Shown here one piece after another: positions 43,504-51,941 of a stretch of DNA of 64,000 nt; position 1 is the stretch's first letter; every line of letters starts with the position of its first letter. The position numbers and the translations under genes were made by a program. A model generated the notes under the pieces. That model was not told the DNA's origin. It made no database searches and was given only the letters and a program-made list of their open reading frames with translations. Location of the stretch: positions 1 to 64,000 of IMG/VR virus record IMGVR_UViG_3300036985_002546; one strand, given 5' to 3'. The stretch comes from a virus.

Positions 43504-45240
43504 TTACACCACAATCATATTTGGACCACGGAATGCACCGCGTAGTAGAACTATGTTCTTATCAATCCAATCCTTATACTCTGTAACAGCCATACCGTAG
43601 GTACCAGCTTGTGCTGACTGAATATATGAAACAGACTCTGAAATTCCATCTCTATGTATCGAAGAACTAGTAATTCCTGGTCTATAAGCCATACCAGCTA
43701 GTGTTAGTATCTGTATTGCTGCTTTTTTAGCTACAAGTTCTAATAGAACCGGTGGTACTTCCCTGTGACCTACAAGTGCTGTAAAATTCCAAAAATTAGG
43801 TAATGGTACTTGACCTTGTAAACTTTGCATCAACATTAAACCAATAAAGTTAAATACGGTTTCTTGATTGAAAGGAACTAACTCTACGAATCCTGATTTT
43901 TCGTGCGCTTCCACCCATTCTAATGCAACGTCTAAAATTCTGGTATTTGATAACTTTCCGTATAATTCATCAAATCTAATTATTGGAATATATGGAAATT
44001 TGAAATTAATCCAGTGTCCGGCTGAGGGAATATAGTATGCCAAAGAATCAACTACTACGTCCCATGTTGCGTTAATTAATTGGGGAATATCGCTGTCTAT
44101 AGGATAAGCCAGCACATCAGGATCTACTTCAGTTGTAATCACTGTAGGTTCTATGAATACAGATAGCGCGCTATCTTCTAGCCACGAAATCGACTCATCT
44201 ATAGCCCGTCGCATAGTCTCAGTATCAAGAGGCTTTTTAGCTATCAATAAGTCTTCTGCACGACTCTGTGCTGGCATTAGAGACAAAGCCGGAACACGTA
44301 CTTGAATACAATTATTTGTGTTTCCTTGACGTAGTGTATAAGTTTTTTTACCTTCTGTTAAAACAACAGCAGGACCACCACACCAAGTGAGAAAGCGAGT
44401 AATATTCGCGACATCAAATTTCCCTAATAAACCCAAGGTTGTAGTAGCTGTACCTGCTGGGTCTATAAGCAGTGATATTAATCCTCCAGTAATTCTTACT
44501 TTATTGGATTCAGCTACTGAGGTAACACCATAACTAGATAAACTGGACGAAATAACTGCGGCTACTTCTAACGCTGTAGCAGCAGAAATACTAACAAATT
44601 GACTAGTTAAAAATGTAACAGTTAACGGATCTCCGTTATCTAATCTTAAAATTAGTGTCTGTCCATTGGACAAAGCAAATGTCTGTGATGTTACACCTAA
44701 TACTGTAGGGACGTGATCTCCTGCAAAGTTATAGGATAAAGGATACCAACCTGTAGGGTGCCCTTGTGAAACACTAGACACGACAGTACCAGAAACAGCA
44801 CTTGGTTGTTCTTGTACAGTTAAAACATCAGCAGCTAACCCGTGAGCCCCAAACATGAAATCTGTTTTTAATCTTTCTACGGAAACTAATGAAACTCTAA
44901 AATCTTCACTATCCGCAGTCAAATTAGGATTAGAAACTGATGTAGCACGCAGAAAGTAATTACCTCTACGTACTTTTGAAACTGCTTCTTCATCTACTAT
45001 ATCAGGTAAATAGAACTCTAATTGATAAGCTTGGGCTAAAGATGCAGGAATTGTGAAGGTTTTTGTTGCAACTAACTCATCTCTGTTTCGTCTGGCTTTT
45101 ATTAATGTAACACTTATTTGTTCGTTGGTAAGGTTAGTTCCCGTAGGTGTAATCGTAGAGATTACAGTATTACGCTCTGATTCAAAACGACTGTATTCTT
45201 CTTGGTCTACAGTAATCGAAAGCGTAAGTGGGGCGCTCAT
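43504..45240 (-). CDS. Large neck/connector structural protein
   Basis: 578 aa. Part 1 (~1-120) is an Ig-like domain (LTLSITVDQEEYSRF, NYFLRATSVSNPNL). Part 2 (~170-290) has beta strands with GQTLILRLDNGDPLTVTF, as in fibre-like adaptors. Part 3 (~330-578) is alpha/beta with AIDESISWLEDSALSVFIEP, IPQLINATWDVVVDSLAYYIP and LLELVAKKAAIQILTLAG, resembling adaptor proteins near the portal. It may join head to tail. Function is inferred from location. Confidence 0.65.
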   Translation of the reverse strand: MSAPLTLSITVDQEEYSRFESERNTVISTITPTGTNLTNEQISVTLIKARRNRDELVATKTFTIPASLAQAYQLEFYLPDIVDEEAVSKVRRGNYFLRATSVSNPNLTADSEDFRVSLVSVERLKTDFMFGAHGLAADVLTVQEQPSAVSGTVVSSVSQGHPTGWYPLSYNFAGDHVPTVLGVTSQTFALSNGQTLILRLDNGDPLTVTFLTSQFVSISAATALEVAAVISSSLSSYGVTSVAESNKVRITGGLISLLIDPAGTATTTLGLLGKFDVANITRFLTWCGGPAVVLTEGKKTYTLRQGNTNNCIQVRVPALSLMPAQSRAEDLLIAKKPLDTETMRRAIDESISWLEDSALSVFIEPTVITTEVDPDVLAYPIDSDIPQLINATWDVVVDSLAYYIPSAGHWINFKFPYIPIIRFDELYGKLSNTRILDVALEWVEAHEKSGFVELVPFNQETVFNFIGLMLMQSLQGQVPLPNFWNFTALVGHREVPPVLLELVAKKAAIQILTLAGMAYRPGITSSSIHRDGISESVSYIQSAQAGTYGMAVTEYKDWIDKNIVLLRGAFRGPNMIVV

Positions 45241-45843
45241 TTAAATAACACCGGTAAACAAGTTAGCTGAAGACTGGTTTGGAACCACCAATCTACGTCT
45301 AAATTCCACAGACGGAATAAAGATTTCTACATCAGCTAATCTAACTAAAGACAAGAAAAACTGACCATTAGCGTCAGTCATGGTGGCAATTGGTATTTGT
45401 AATAGTGCTGCCTGTGATCCTTCTATAGAAGGTAATCCTATTACTTGAGCGGAAACAGAGATGTTGGCTTGTGGTACTCCGGTTGCATCTACTACATGAC
45501 CCCAAAGTACACACGTTTCAAAGGTTACACTCGTTCCAGGTATAATTCCACCACTAGCAGCTACTGTAGCAGTAGTGATTATCGTATCAATATCAGCTCC
45601 ATCTACCATCACAGAAATCGGACCAACTACACTTAAATCACTTGTAGTTAAGTCTATCTCATACGCACCGCTTCCAATTTCTCTGAAATTTCCAGCAGTT
45701 AGAGTTTTTGTAGCAAAAACTCCACTGTATTTTCTAATGCTACACCCTACATCACTATAAACTAGTCCTGTAACAGCTGTGTTGTTGTACGACAGTAATA
45801 CAACTAGGGACCCGGCTGTGTTTTGAGTAAACACCTGTGCCAT
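45241..45843 (-). CDS. Structural protein with carboxypeptidase-regulatory-like bead
   Basis: 200 aa. The N-terminal half is beta-rich (GSLVVLLSYNNTAVTG). The C-terminal half has WGHVVDATGVPQANISVSA, TMTDANGQFFLSL, EIFIPS, the pattern of a CarboxypepD_reg/transthyretin-like bead often found on virion surfaces. It starts ATG 45843, 2 nt after the stop of the 89-aa gene and ends at the start of the 578-aa gene. A capsid or neck decoration role is likely. Confidence 0.68.
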   Translation of the reverse strand: MAQVFTQNTAGSLVVLLSYNNTAVTGLVYSDVGCSIRKYSGVFATKTLTAGNFREIGSGAYEIDLTTSDLSVVGPISVMVDGADIDTIITTATVAASGGIIPGTSVTFETCVLWGHVVDATGVPQANISVSAQVIGLPSIEGSQAALLQIPIATMTDANGQFFLSLVRLADVEIFIPSVEFRRRLVVPNQSSANLFTGVI

Positions 45844-45845
45844 GG

Positions 45846-46115
45846 TTAACCCTCAAAGAATAAAGCGGAGTATGTAGTTCCAGAGTCTGATTTCAACCAA
45901 ATATAATGGAATTTTATATCTTCTGCAAACTCTTTTGCTGTACCAACAGGAAACCAATTTGTTCCATTGTTGAAGGAGATGTCAAGGGAGTTGGAACCTG
46001 TATTAAGGAGTTTAACTCGAAACCCAATACCACGTTTAATATCGATCTTTACAGGTGTTGCAGTAAGAGTACCTTCGTAGTGCGTAGCACGTAATGACGC
46101 CGGAATTGCAGGCAT
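45846..46115 (-). CDS. Small beta-rich virion protein
   Basis: 89 aa. The pattern is VKIDIKRGIGFRVKLLN, SLDISFNNGTNWFPVG, IKFHYIWLKSDSGTTYS, that is, four or five beta strands like a small jelly-roll or fibre bead. An AGGAGG site 5 nt before ATG 46115 is strong. The hairpin at 46140-46164 separates it from the gene upstream, so it may start a new transcript that includes the neck genes. Confidence 0.7.
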   Translation of the reverse strand: MPAIPASLRATHYEGTLTATPVKIDIKRGIGFRVKLLNTGSNSLDISFNNGTNWFPVGTAKEFAEDIKFHYIWLKSDSGTTYSALFFEG

Positions 46116-46139
46116 ATCGCCTCCTATATAACGAACAAT

Positions 46140-46164
46140 AGCGTAGAACTTAACGTTCTACGCT
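46140..46164. terminator. Hairpin, possible weak terminator
   Basis: A 10-bp perfect stem (AGCGTAGAAC) with a 5-nt loop follows the stop of the 46171-46377 gene. After it on the minus strand comes ATTGTTCG, only a weak T-run. It may act as a terminator with read-through or protect the transcript end. Confidence 0.55.
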
Positions 46165-46170
46165 TATAAA

Positions 46171-46377
46171 TTATTGCTGTGGATCGGGAAGTTCGATGGA
46201 TGTTACAATTTGCTCTAAAGTCTGTAGTGCGGTAATAAGATTACCAACTGTAGCTGTACTAGAATCTAGTGCAGCAACAACGGCAACCATCTCATTCCAC
46301 TGTTTACGAACTTCTTGAGAAACACGAGACGAGGTATCATCAATTATTTTCTTAGAAAGTGGGGTAATTGCGGCCAT
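46171..46377 (-). CDS. Small helical protein
   Basis: 68 aa, fully helical in appearance: LSKKIIDDTSSRVSQEV, WNEMVAVVAALDSS, NLITALQTLEQIVTSI. No cysteine and no membrane segment. It is 3 nt after the 205-aa gene and is followed by a hairpin. Short helical virion proteins of this kind occur as capsid or neck fillers. I do not recognise it. Confidence 0.65.
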   Translation of the reverse strand: MAAITPLSKKIIDDTSSRVSQEVRKQWNEMVAVVAALDSSTATVGNLITALQTLEQIVTSIELPDPQQ

Positions 46378-46380
46378 TTA

Positions 46381-46998
46381 TTATTCTCCTGTGTTTTTTG
46401 TAGACGTAGCTAGCTCTGCGCGTATATCCTCTACAAGGTTAGTATTTTTTGTAGTATTAAGCAATGCTTTTTTATTTTTACGGGACATCTTTTTCTGACC
46501 TTCAGCAGTATCTGGCTCAACCCTATAGGGAAGATTAATCTCCGGTTGTTCAATTCTAGTGTTATCACTAGGTACTACTGGTAGGGAACTTCTAGGTAAT
46601 TCTTGGGCTTTTGCAGGTTCCACACTCTGAGTAGGAGGTACACTTACATCCTTCTGTGTAGGAATAGTTCCGTCCTTATCGAGTTCCGTTATTCCGTTCA
46701 TTTTAACCAACTGTTCAAAGTCTTCGATACACGTAGCCCTATAAGTATTTTTAAAAGTACAAATACCTTTAGCATCAAAATTAAATACTGTATTACCAAT
46801 AACAGTTTGACGATTAGCGAATCTAGGACAATACGCTTTTCTCACTTTTTTACTCTCCTTACCTACTGGAGTAGGTTGCGTTAAAGGTAGAAGTGCTAAT
46901 AAACTCTCTAAACTTTGAGACGGTGTGTTATTTACAACTTCTGCTTTACGTTGTTCTCTTGCAGTGCGTTGATGTTCATCTTCTGAAGGCAATGGCAT
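46381..46998 (-). CDS. Hypothetical protein with Cys/Phe core
   Basis: 205 aa. The ends are polar and disordered-looking (EDEHQRTAREQRKAE; KKMSRKNKKALLNTTKN). The centre (~65-110) has AYCPRFANRQTVIGN, VFNFDAKGICTFKN, CIEDFEQLVKMNGI, perhaps a small zinc or head-binding domain. A Pro-rich part follows. It is the first gene after a 34-nt gap that contains a weak inverted repeat of ACACAC type. Function unknown. Confidence 0.65.
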   Translation of the reverse strand: MPLPSEDEHQRTAREQRKAEVVNNTPSQSLESLLALLPLTQPTPVGKESKKVRKAYCPRFANRQTVIGNTVFNFDAKGICTFKNTYRATCIEDFEQLVKMNGITELDKDGTIPTQKDVSVPPTQSVEPAKAQELPRSSLPVVPSDNTRIEQPEINLPYRVEPDTAEGQKKMSRKNKKALLNTTKNTNLVEDIRAELATSTKNTGE

Positions 46999-47032
46999 GT
47001 TGGTAGTTTAACACACCTAAGTTGTGTGTGTA

Positions 47033-47479
47033 CTAGTAATTTTCAAATGACGGAGTTTCACAGTTTTCTACAGCCCAACGCATCCAAAACTCAAACCAAA
47101 TTAATCTTGCTAAATCATAGTCATAGGTTTTCTCATCGTCTGACCAACCTGGTGGTAGCGTTGCTGTGTTTTTATAAAGTTGTAGTGCGTTAAATACGGC
47201 ATCTACGTCTTCTTTAGTTACAGGAAGACAGTTAGGATGTTTTTCAGTAAATTTACCTAGAATGTGCTTGGTATTGGTTTTTTTAAGAAAACCTTCCCAA
47301 CCCGTATATGAAGGATATCTAGAATTGGACATTCCACAATTTGAACACCCAGGAAATATAGGAGCACTATCTAACGTTTGATTCTCTACTCTAATTAGTA
47401 GAGGTAGTTCTTCTGAGTGCTCTATCTCGTTAATTACTGCATTACCAATTCGTAATGTGTATCCCATGACTAAAAACAC
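47033..47479 (-). CDS. Conserved-looking hypothetical protein
   Basis: 148 aa from GTG 47479, or 144 aa from ATG 47467; neither has a good ribosome site, and both overlap or touch the end of the small membrane protein upstream, so translation is probably coupled. It has PGCSNCGMSNSRYPSY (possible metal site), EKHPNCLPVTKEDVDAVF and a Trp-rich end (LIWFEFWMRWAVENC). It reads like a globular enzyme-sized domain, but I do not recognise it. Confidence 0.68.
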   Translation of the reverse strand: MFLVMGYTLRIGNAVINEIEHSEELPLLIRVENQTLDSAPIFPGCSNCGMSNSRYPSYTGWEGFLKKTNTKHILGKFTEKHPNCLPVTKEDVDAVFNALQLYKNTATLPPGWSDDEKTYDYDLARLIWFEFWMRWAVENCETPSFENY

Positions 47480-47592
47480 ACAGCAATACTAATAGCTGCC
47501 AAAGTTACTAGAAAACTTAGCGCCCAAATACGTAATTTCCTAGTACGACGTTGACTTAGTTGTTCCCATTCCAAATACCAATCTTTGTTCAT
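47470..47592 (-). CDS. Small single-span membrane protein
   Basis: 40 aa, below the usual length cut-off. ATG 47592 has AGGAG 8 nt upstream. Residues 1-21 are charged (WYLEWEQLSQRRTRKLR) and residues 22-40 form one hydrophobic segment (IWALSFLVTLAAISIAVCF). The positive charges before it suggest the N-terminus stays in the cytoplasm. It could be a holin-like or superinfection-exclusion peptide, but nothing proves it. Confidence 0.7.
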   Translation of the reverse strand: MNKDWYLEWEQLSQRRTRKLRIWALSFLVTLAAISIAVCF

Positions 47593-47639
47593 GTCCGTTT
47601 GCTCCTACGAATCAATTTAGAAGTTTTATTAGTCATAAC

Positions 47640-48011
47640 TTAATTGCACACAAATGAATCATATAGATAACTATTAAATGCATCTTTCATTTCAGTTTCA
47701 GGATGATTATAGATAAATGTGGCTGCGGTACGCATATCCATTACAGATGATTCTCTACGCATTTCTGCTTCAATTTCAAGGTCTGAAAGACTACTCCAGC
47801 CACCATACAGTTCATAAGTATCAAAAAAGTAGTGATAATAGAAAAATTTACTGTCAGGTAGTTGGGCTAATATATGTACAGAACCTCCATGACCATCATA
47901 ATCATCCTCATCCTCATAACTGTCTTCATAAATGATTTCAGCATCTTTAATGATTTTTCCTAAAATGTCTCCGTATGTACACTTGGATGCTACAGTATCA
48001 CAATATCGCAT
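47640..48011 (-). CDS. Acidic hypothetical protein under the duplicated leader (copy 1)
   Basis: 123 aa. It has a strongly acidic Asp/Glu/Tyr run (EDSYEDEDDYDGHGG) and aromatic FFYYHYFFDTYELYGGW. Such sequences occur in DNA mimics and host-takeover proteins, but this is suggestion only. ATG 48011 is the end of a 78-bp leader that also precedes the 93-aa gene. No AAGGAG site is present; the sequence before ATG is AAAGAAGAACCCCA in both genes. Confidence 0.7.
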   Translation of the reverse strand: MRYCDTVASKCTYGDILGKIIKDAEIIYEDSYEDEDDYDGHGGSVHILAQLPDSKFFYYHYFFDTYELYGGWSSLSDLEIEAEMRRESSVMDMRTAATFIYNHPETEMKDAFNSYLYDSFVCN

Positions 48012-48086
48012 TGGGGTTCTTCTTTCTAAAGTTTATGGTCTAGGTATATAGCAGGTTACTTGGAAATTGAATCTACGGACTCCGGA
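48009..48086 (-). repeat. 78-bp duplicated leader, copy 1
   Basis: It matches 48366-48443 at 76 of 78 bases, from the start codon to the stop of the gene upstream. It includes a TATATA box and an unusual ribosome region. It probably carries a promoter and 5' leader that drive the 123-aa gene. Confidence 0.85.
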
Positions 48087-48368
48087 TCATCCTTCAACAC
48101 ATGAACAACTAATTAGCTGACCACAGCAGTTTGGACATCTTTCGACGTCGCACCCTGGTACGTGATATTCACCTAAAATAGCACAACAGTCATGACAAGG
48201 TAAGTTATTATGTTCTTCACCATACTTAATATGTTCTTCACCATACTTAATACGAGGTAGTTCAACATCATCAATCTTTATAGTTGTTATAAGTTGTGCT
48301 TTACGAAGTCTATTAGGCCAATTGGGTGACACTTCATAACCACGAAATATAATCAATTTTTTGGACAT
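48087..48368 (-). CDS. Small Cys-rich protein under the duplicated leader (copy 2)
   Basis: 93 aa. The N-terminus (KKLIIFRGYEVSPNW) leads to a beta hairpin. Residues 40-53 hold a direct duplication (IKYGEEH twice, from a 21-bp DNA repeat at about 48209-48252). The C-terminus has nine cysteines (CHDCCAIL, CDVERCPNCCGQ, CSC) and two histidines, so it likely binds zinc. It has the same leader as the 123-aa gene but an unrelated protein sequence. Function unknown. Confidence 0.7.
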   Translation of the reverse strand: MSKKLIIFRGYEVSPNWPNRLRKAQLITTIKIDDVELPRIKYGEEHIKYGEEHNNLPCHDCCAILGEYHVPGCDVERCPNCCGQLISCSCVEG

Positions 48369-48443
48369 TGGGGTTCTTCTTTCTAAAGTTTAAGGTCTAG
48401 GTATATAGCAGGTTACTCGGAAATTGAATCTACGGACTCCGGA
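48366..48443 (-). repeat. 78-bp duplicated leader, copy 2
   Basis: Upstream copy of the repeat at 48009-48086, differing at two positions (one in the ribosome-proximal part, one near the TATATA box side). It lies just below the capsid terminator at 48466-48500, so a promoter here would start a new transcript. Confidence 0.85.
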
Positions 48444-48465
48444 GGGTCGTAGTTTTAGTAAAAAA

Positions 48466-48500
48466 AGGCTAGAAGAAAGCTTATCACCTTCTTCTAGCCT
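48466..48500 (-). terminator. Strong rho-independent terminator after the capsid gene
   Basis: A 12-bp perfect stem (AGGCTAGAAGAA), an 11-nt loop, then TTTTTTTA on the minus strand. It is 64 nt past the stop of the major capsid gene and ends the protease-scaffold-capsid transcript. Confidence 0.92.
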
Positions 48501-48563
48501 GTCAATTCAAGTCTACTAGTCTAATGGATGATTCTTCTCTTAGAGGAGAATCAATTTACCTAG

Positions 48564-50006
48564 TTAGCGAGTAAGAGATCCAATGTTTACGTAGCGTAAC
48601 CATTTCCGTGCGGCGAACAGGATCGGGGTCCCATACAGTAGGATCATCCAGCGGAAGGCAGGACCCATTACAGCAAGGTCCATACGTAACATCGGTAGTA
48701 ACTGACGGAAGGTTAATACCGATGGAGTCATTTCACCCATGTAAGCAATCGAGGTGAAGGGGAGGAGGAAGTTTACATCGTGGAATGCTGTGGTTCCCGA
48801 TGGTGCTTGCGATGCAGCAGGTAGTTGACCTACGAGGGAGAACTTCGAAAGATCAGAACCTACAGCCGAACTTCCTGCACGTGCAACCGTGCGGTAGACA
48901 CGGAAGAACTCTGGAGGATATGTGCCGATTGTGCCTGCGTTGGTGATTGTTAAGTCAATCCGACGATATGCATTCTTCTCAGACTGAGTGATGTCTTGGC
49001 TGGAGCCAATTAGTACAGGAGCGGACTCACCAAAGCGGTTAGCTGCGGTGACTGCGTAAGCGTAGTTATTGGTACCAGTGAATCCACCTTTGTTGAAGTT
49101 ACCGTTGGTAACGCCAGTATTTACAGTGGATGCAACGCTAGCCGGTGTGGCAGGTGCGTTAGCGGAGGTAGCAGCGGCGTGAGGAGAAGGAAGTGCCTTT
49201 AGGAATACGTTTGGATTTAACTCCATTACGCCTGCTTGTGTCATTACGGAATTGACAGAGAGACCGACCATTCCGTTCTGAGGAGCAGGAAGACTGATAC
49301 GCTCTTTGGGATAGAAACCCTTTACTAGGTCTGAGTTGTTGCGATTGCCGAGCCAGAGATCTGTTGGATAAGCAAAGTTATCCACGAGCTTCTGGGCGCC
49401 TTCCTCGATGTCAGCTTCTTGAAGAGCTTCACCTTCTAGATCAATGAAGTTCGAAGGATCGATTAGTGCGTCAAGACCGTTCCATTGTTGTGCTTCACCG
49501 CTGTAAGCGAGCGAGGCATCGCCTTGGAATAGAGACTTTTCAATGCGCTCTAGGAGCCAAAGAATACCGTTCTGATTCTCAAGTGCGATTACATCTCCGT
49601 GTGCTGGGTGCACAACGGTCATGGGGTGGTCAACTTCTCGTGTGGTACCAATGTACTTGATTAGTGCGGTCCGACGTGCATAGTTACTGTCCTGTGCAGG
49701 AGGTAATTCACCAGGCATTAGGAATGCCGAGGAATCCGAACCGTAATCAATTAATTGGGTGTACTCTTCGTTGGTGCTGAATGCTGGAGACTTGGGAATC
49801 TTCTTCCACATTTTGATGTGGTGCGCCGAGTAAGTTACGACCTTCAACGAACCTTCTAGTGATTGTACGCGTAAAGCGGAACCACCAGTCTGATTCACGA
49901 TGTCATAGCCAGGCGTAAGGGCTTTGGCTAGTTCCTGTACATCTGTAGAGGTACCAGTACCAAATCCATTAAGAGTCCCACCATTGTAATTCTGGAGACC
50001 GATCAT
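48564..50006 (-). CDS. Major capsid protein
   Basis: 480 aa from ATG 50006, which has AAGGAG 7 nt upstream; a longer in-frame extension to 50063 has no ribosome site. Content fits an HK97-fold capsid: LVNQTGGSALRVQSLEG-like N-arm, HPMTVVHPAHGDVIALE, ERIEKSLFQGDASLAYSG, LVDNFAYPTDLWLGNRN, then a C-terminal MRMDLAVMGPAFRWMILLYGTP-type axial part. Residues ~295-420 look like an inserted Ig/Fn3-like domain (NNYAYAVTAANRFGESAP, FFRVYRTVARAG). Codon use is richer in G and C than in most neighbours, as for a highly expressed gene. Confidence 0.9.
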   Translation of the reverse strand: MIGLQNYNGGTLNGFGTGTSTDVQELAKALTPGYDIVNQTGGSALRVQSLEGSLKVVTYSAHHIKMWKKIPKSPAFSTNEEYTQLIDYGSDSSAFLMPGELPPAQDSNYARRTALIKYIGTTREVDHPMTVVHPAHGDVIALENQNGILWLLERIEKSLFQGDASLAYSGEAQQWNGLDALIDPSNFIDLEGEALQEADIEEGAQKLVDNFAYPTDLWLGNRNNSDLVKGFYPKERISLPAPQNGMVGLSVNSVMTQAGVMELNPNVFLKALPSPHAAATSANAPATPASVASTVNTGVTNGNFNKGGFTGTNNYAYAVTAANRFGESAPVLIGSSQDITQSEKNAYRRIDLTITNAGTIGTYPPEFFRVYRTVARAGSSAVGSDLSKFSLVGQLPAASQAPSGTTAFHDVNFLLPFTSIAYMGEMTPSVLTFRQLLPMLRMDLAVMGPAFRWMILLYGTPILFAARKWLRYVNIGSLTR

Positions 50007-50034
50007 TTGTATACTCCTTTTTCTTTTAGTGGGG

Positions 50035-51084
50035 TTACTTGCCCGCCACAGCGGCTTGGACAAGAGCTAGTGTTGATGGCGAAATGTCGCCACCTGTTTC
50101 ATATTTAACTACATCGAGAGGATGAAGTTTATTGCTCTTTACTAGGTCACACATTACGTCTACGATTTGGCTCTTAGCCATGCTCTCAGTAGATAGGTCT
50201 AGACCACCAGGTCCAAAACTCTTATTCATTACTTGAAGACGGCTCTTAGGCGCGCCTACAGGAGATGAAACTTCCTGAATTTGAGCTTGCGAGGTGCCTG
50301 CAATGTGCTGACCGATACCAGCAACGGCTTCAGCAATCGACTTCGAGAACTCACCTTGATTAGAGGCAAATCCTTGAAGAGCGTTTTCTAGACGCTCGAT
50401 ACGATTGAATACTGGAGCTAGCGACTTGTTGACCTTAGCAACTACACCAGCCTCTACACCAGCAAGACCCTCACCAATGGCGCGAGTAACCTCAAAGAGG
50501 ATAGGCGACATTTCAATACCTTTACGTAGATTGGTAGAATTATTTACTGCGTTAGTAAAAGATTTCTTAGCGTCAGTGCCATCACCATCTAGATCTTCAT
50601 CTGTCGTATCTTTGTTTGGATTCGTTTCCGGAACTTTCTTCGAATCACTCTGAGTGCCCGAAGCAGGCGCAGGAGAGGGCTTAGTAGAAGCCTTTGCCAC
50701 GTCCTTTTCGTCTTCATCTTCATCTTCTTTTTCAAATGGAAAACCCTTTTTTACTGCCCATGCTTCAGCAGAAGTAAGCTTCTGACCCTTAGCAATCTTG
50801 TTGCCGATTAGGGTAAGAGGGTTGGTGTTCTTTACAATAGCAACTTCAGCCGGAGTAAGAGCTTTGCTCTTAGCGACTTTCGAAGCTAGTGCTTTCTTTA
50901 CACCGTTGTAGTCAGTACCATTCTCGTCGATGCCATCATCATGTTCATCGACATCTTCTTGGGATGTTCCTGCCCAAGTACCCGGATTCGAATCAGAAGG
51001 GGTAGCGAAAAGCTGGGTTTGACCAGTGCCTTTGGCTAACCGTTCGAGACGATTCAGGGAAGCAGCGAAGTCTTCAGTCTTCAT
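50035..51084 (-). CDS. Scaffold-like capsid assembly protein
   Basis: 349 aa, between protease and capsid genes. It is polar and acidic (EKEDEDEDEKD, DEHDDGIDENG), with a helical N-terminus (ASLNRLERLAKG), repeated LTPAEVAIVK/LTSAEAWAVKK units, and a helical C-terminal half (FNRIERLENALQGF). Internal scaffolds usually look like this and are cleaved by the protease just upstream. The C-terminal IVDVMCDLVKSNKL may bind capsid. GC is raised as in the capsid gene. Confidence 0.78.
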   Translation of the reverse strand: MKTEDFAASLNRLERLAKGTGQTQLFATPSDSNPGTWAGTSQEDVDEHDDGIDENGTDYNGVKKALASKVAKSKALTPAEVAIVKNTNPLTLIGNKIAKGQKLTSAEAWAVKKGFPFEKEDEDEDEKDVAKASTKPSPAPASGTQSDSKKVPETNPNKDTTDEDLDGDGTDAKKSFTNAVNNSTNLRKGIEMSPILFEVTRAIGEGLAGVEAGVVAKVNKSLAPVFNRIERLENALQGFASNQGEFSKSIAEAVAGIGQHIAGTSQAQIQEVSSPVGAPKSRLQVMNKSFGPGGLDLSTESMAKSQIVDVMCDLVKSNKLHPLDVVKYETGGDISPSTLALVQAAVAGK

Positions 51085-51093
51085 CGTGTCCTC

Positions 51094-51891
51094 CTATCGT
51101 TTTAGTTGATTTACAAAAATGGCGTTGGCAAATGCCCGCGCCATGGGAAGTGAGTAACCCTTTGATTTCACCATGAAATCAACAGCCTCACCATAATTTA
51201 CATCAGCAGACTTAAAGGTCTGTACTATCGGTTTACCCTCTAAAGATTGGGGTATTAGTAAGCTACCCATACCGTTTACCGATAAAGCTTTCTCTTCCTC
51301 TTCTAGCCGTGCTTTATTGGCTAAACCTTTTGGACAACAAGTACCTTTACACGTTGCGCTACCTGGATTTTTGCACCAAGGATTTTCATTCAAAGATTTC
51401 ATAATCTCTGCATAACTATGTGTATTTACAGGGGAAGCAGTAATTGCTATGTCCTGCAACCAGCACTTGACAATAGTATTGCCATCGCGCTTTAGAACCT
51501 TACCCTGTATAGAGAAGCCAACCTTTCGGTTTGACTTGTTCTCTTCAAGTGTCTTAAGGTGTTCCCACCAGTATTCTGCCCGTTCTTTACCCTTGTATAA
51601 GAACGCACTGATCCATAAACCGTCTGGAGTAGCTTTACAGTCTAAAGGCTCTCCAACCTTGTTCTCAGGACCATCTTTGTGATCATCATTGATATAACCG
51701 TATTTTAAGAAATACGATGTATCAATGCCTTTTTGAGTTACAACTTCACCTTGTAAATCACGATGATCCGTTGATGCAACGCCTTGAATTCTACGACGTT
51801 TGTCTGTAGATTCAGCTTTTGCAAACGATTCTATCGGTGCAAAAAATTGAAAGGTATCTGTTGTTAAGTGTGTGTGCTCTTGATGTTGCAT
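51094..51891 (-). CDS. Prohead maturation protease
   Basis: 265 aa. It has the caudoviral prohead-protease pattern: IQGVASTDHRDLQGEVV, YINDDHKDG (candidate catalytic His), and VGFSIQGKV (candidate Ser), then ITASPVNTHSYAEIMKS. A Cys-rich stretch (NPWCKNPGSATCKGTCCPKG) follows and could bind zinc. ATG 51891 has no close ribosome site. A strong GGAGG 25 nt upstream instead serves an ATG at about 51903 in another frame, which opens a ~30-codon leader frame. Confidence 0.85.
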   Translation of the reverse strand: MQHQEHTHLTTDTFQFFAPIESFAKAESTDKRRRIQGVASTDHRDLQGEVVTQKGIDTSYFLKYGYINDDHKDGPENKVGEPLDCKATPDGLWISAFLYKGKERAEYWWEHLKTLEENKSNRKVGFSIQGKVLKRDGNTIVKCWLQDIAITASPVNTHSYAEIMKSLNENPWCKNPGSATCKGTCCPKGLANKARLEEEEKALSVNGMGSLLIPQSLEGKPIVQTFKSADVNYGEAVDFMVKSKGYSLPMARAFANAIFVNQLKR

Positions 51892-51941
51892 AAAGGATGG
51901 TCATTTTCTGACCTCCCTTTACTGGAGCATCACATACTAAA

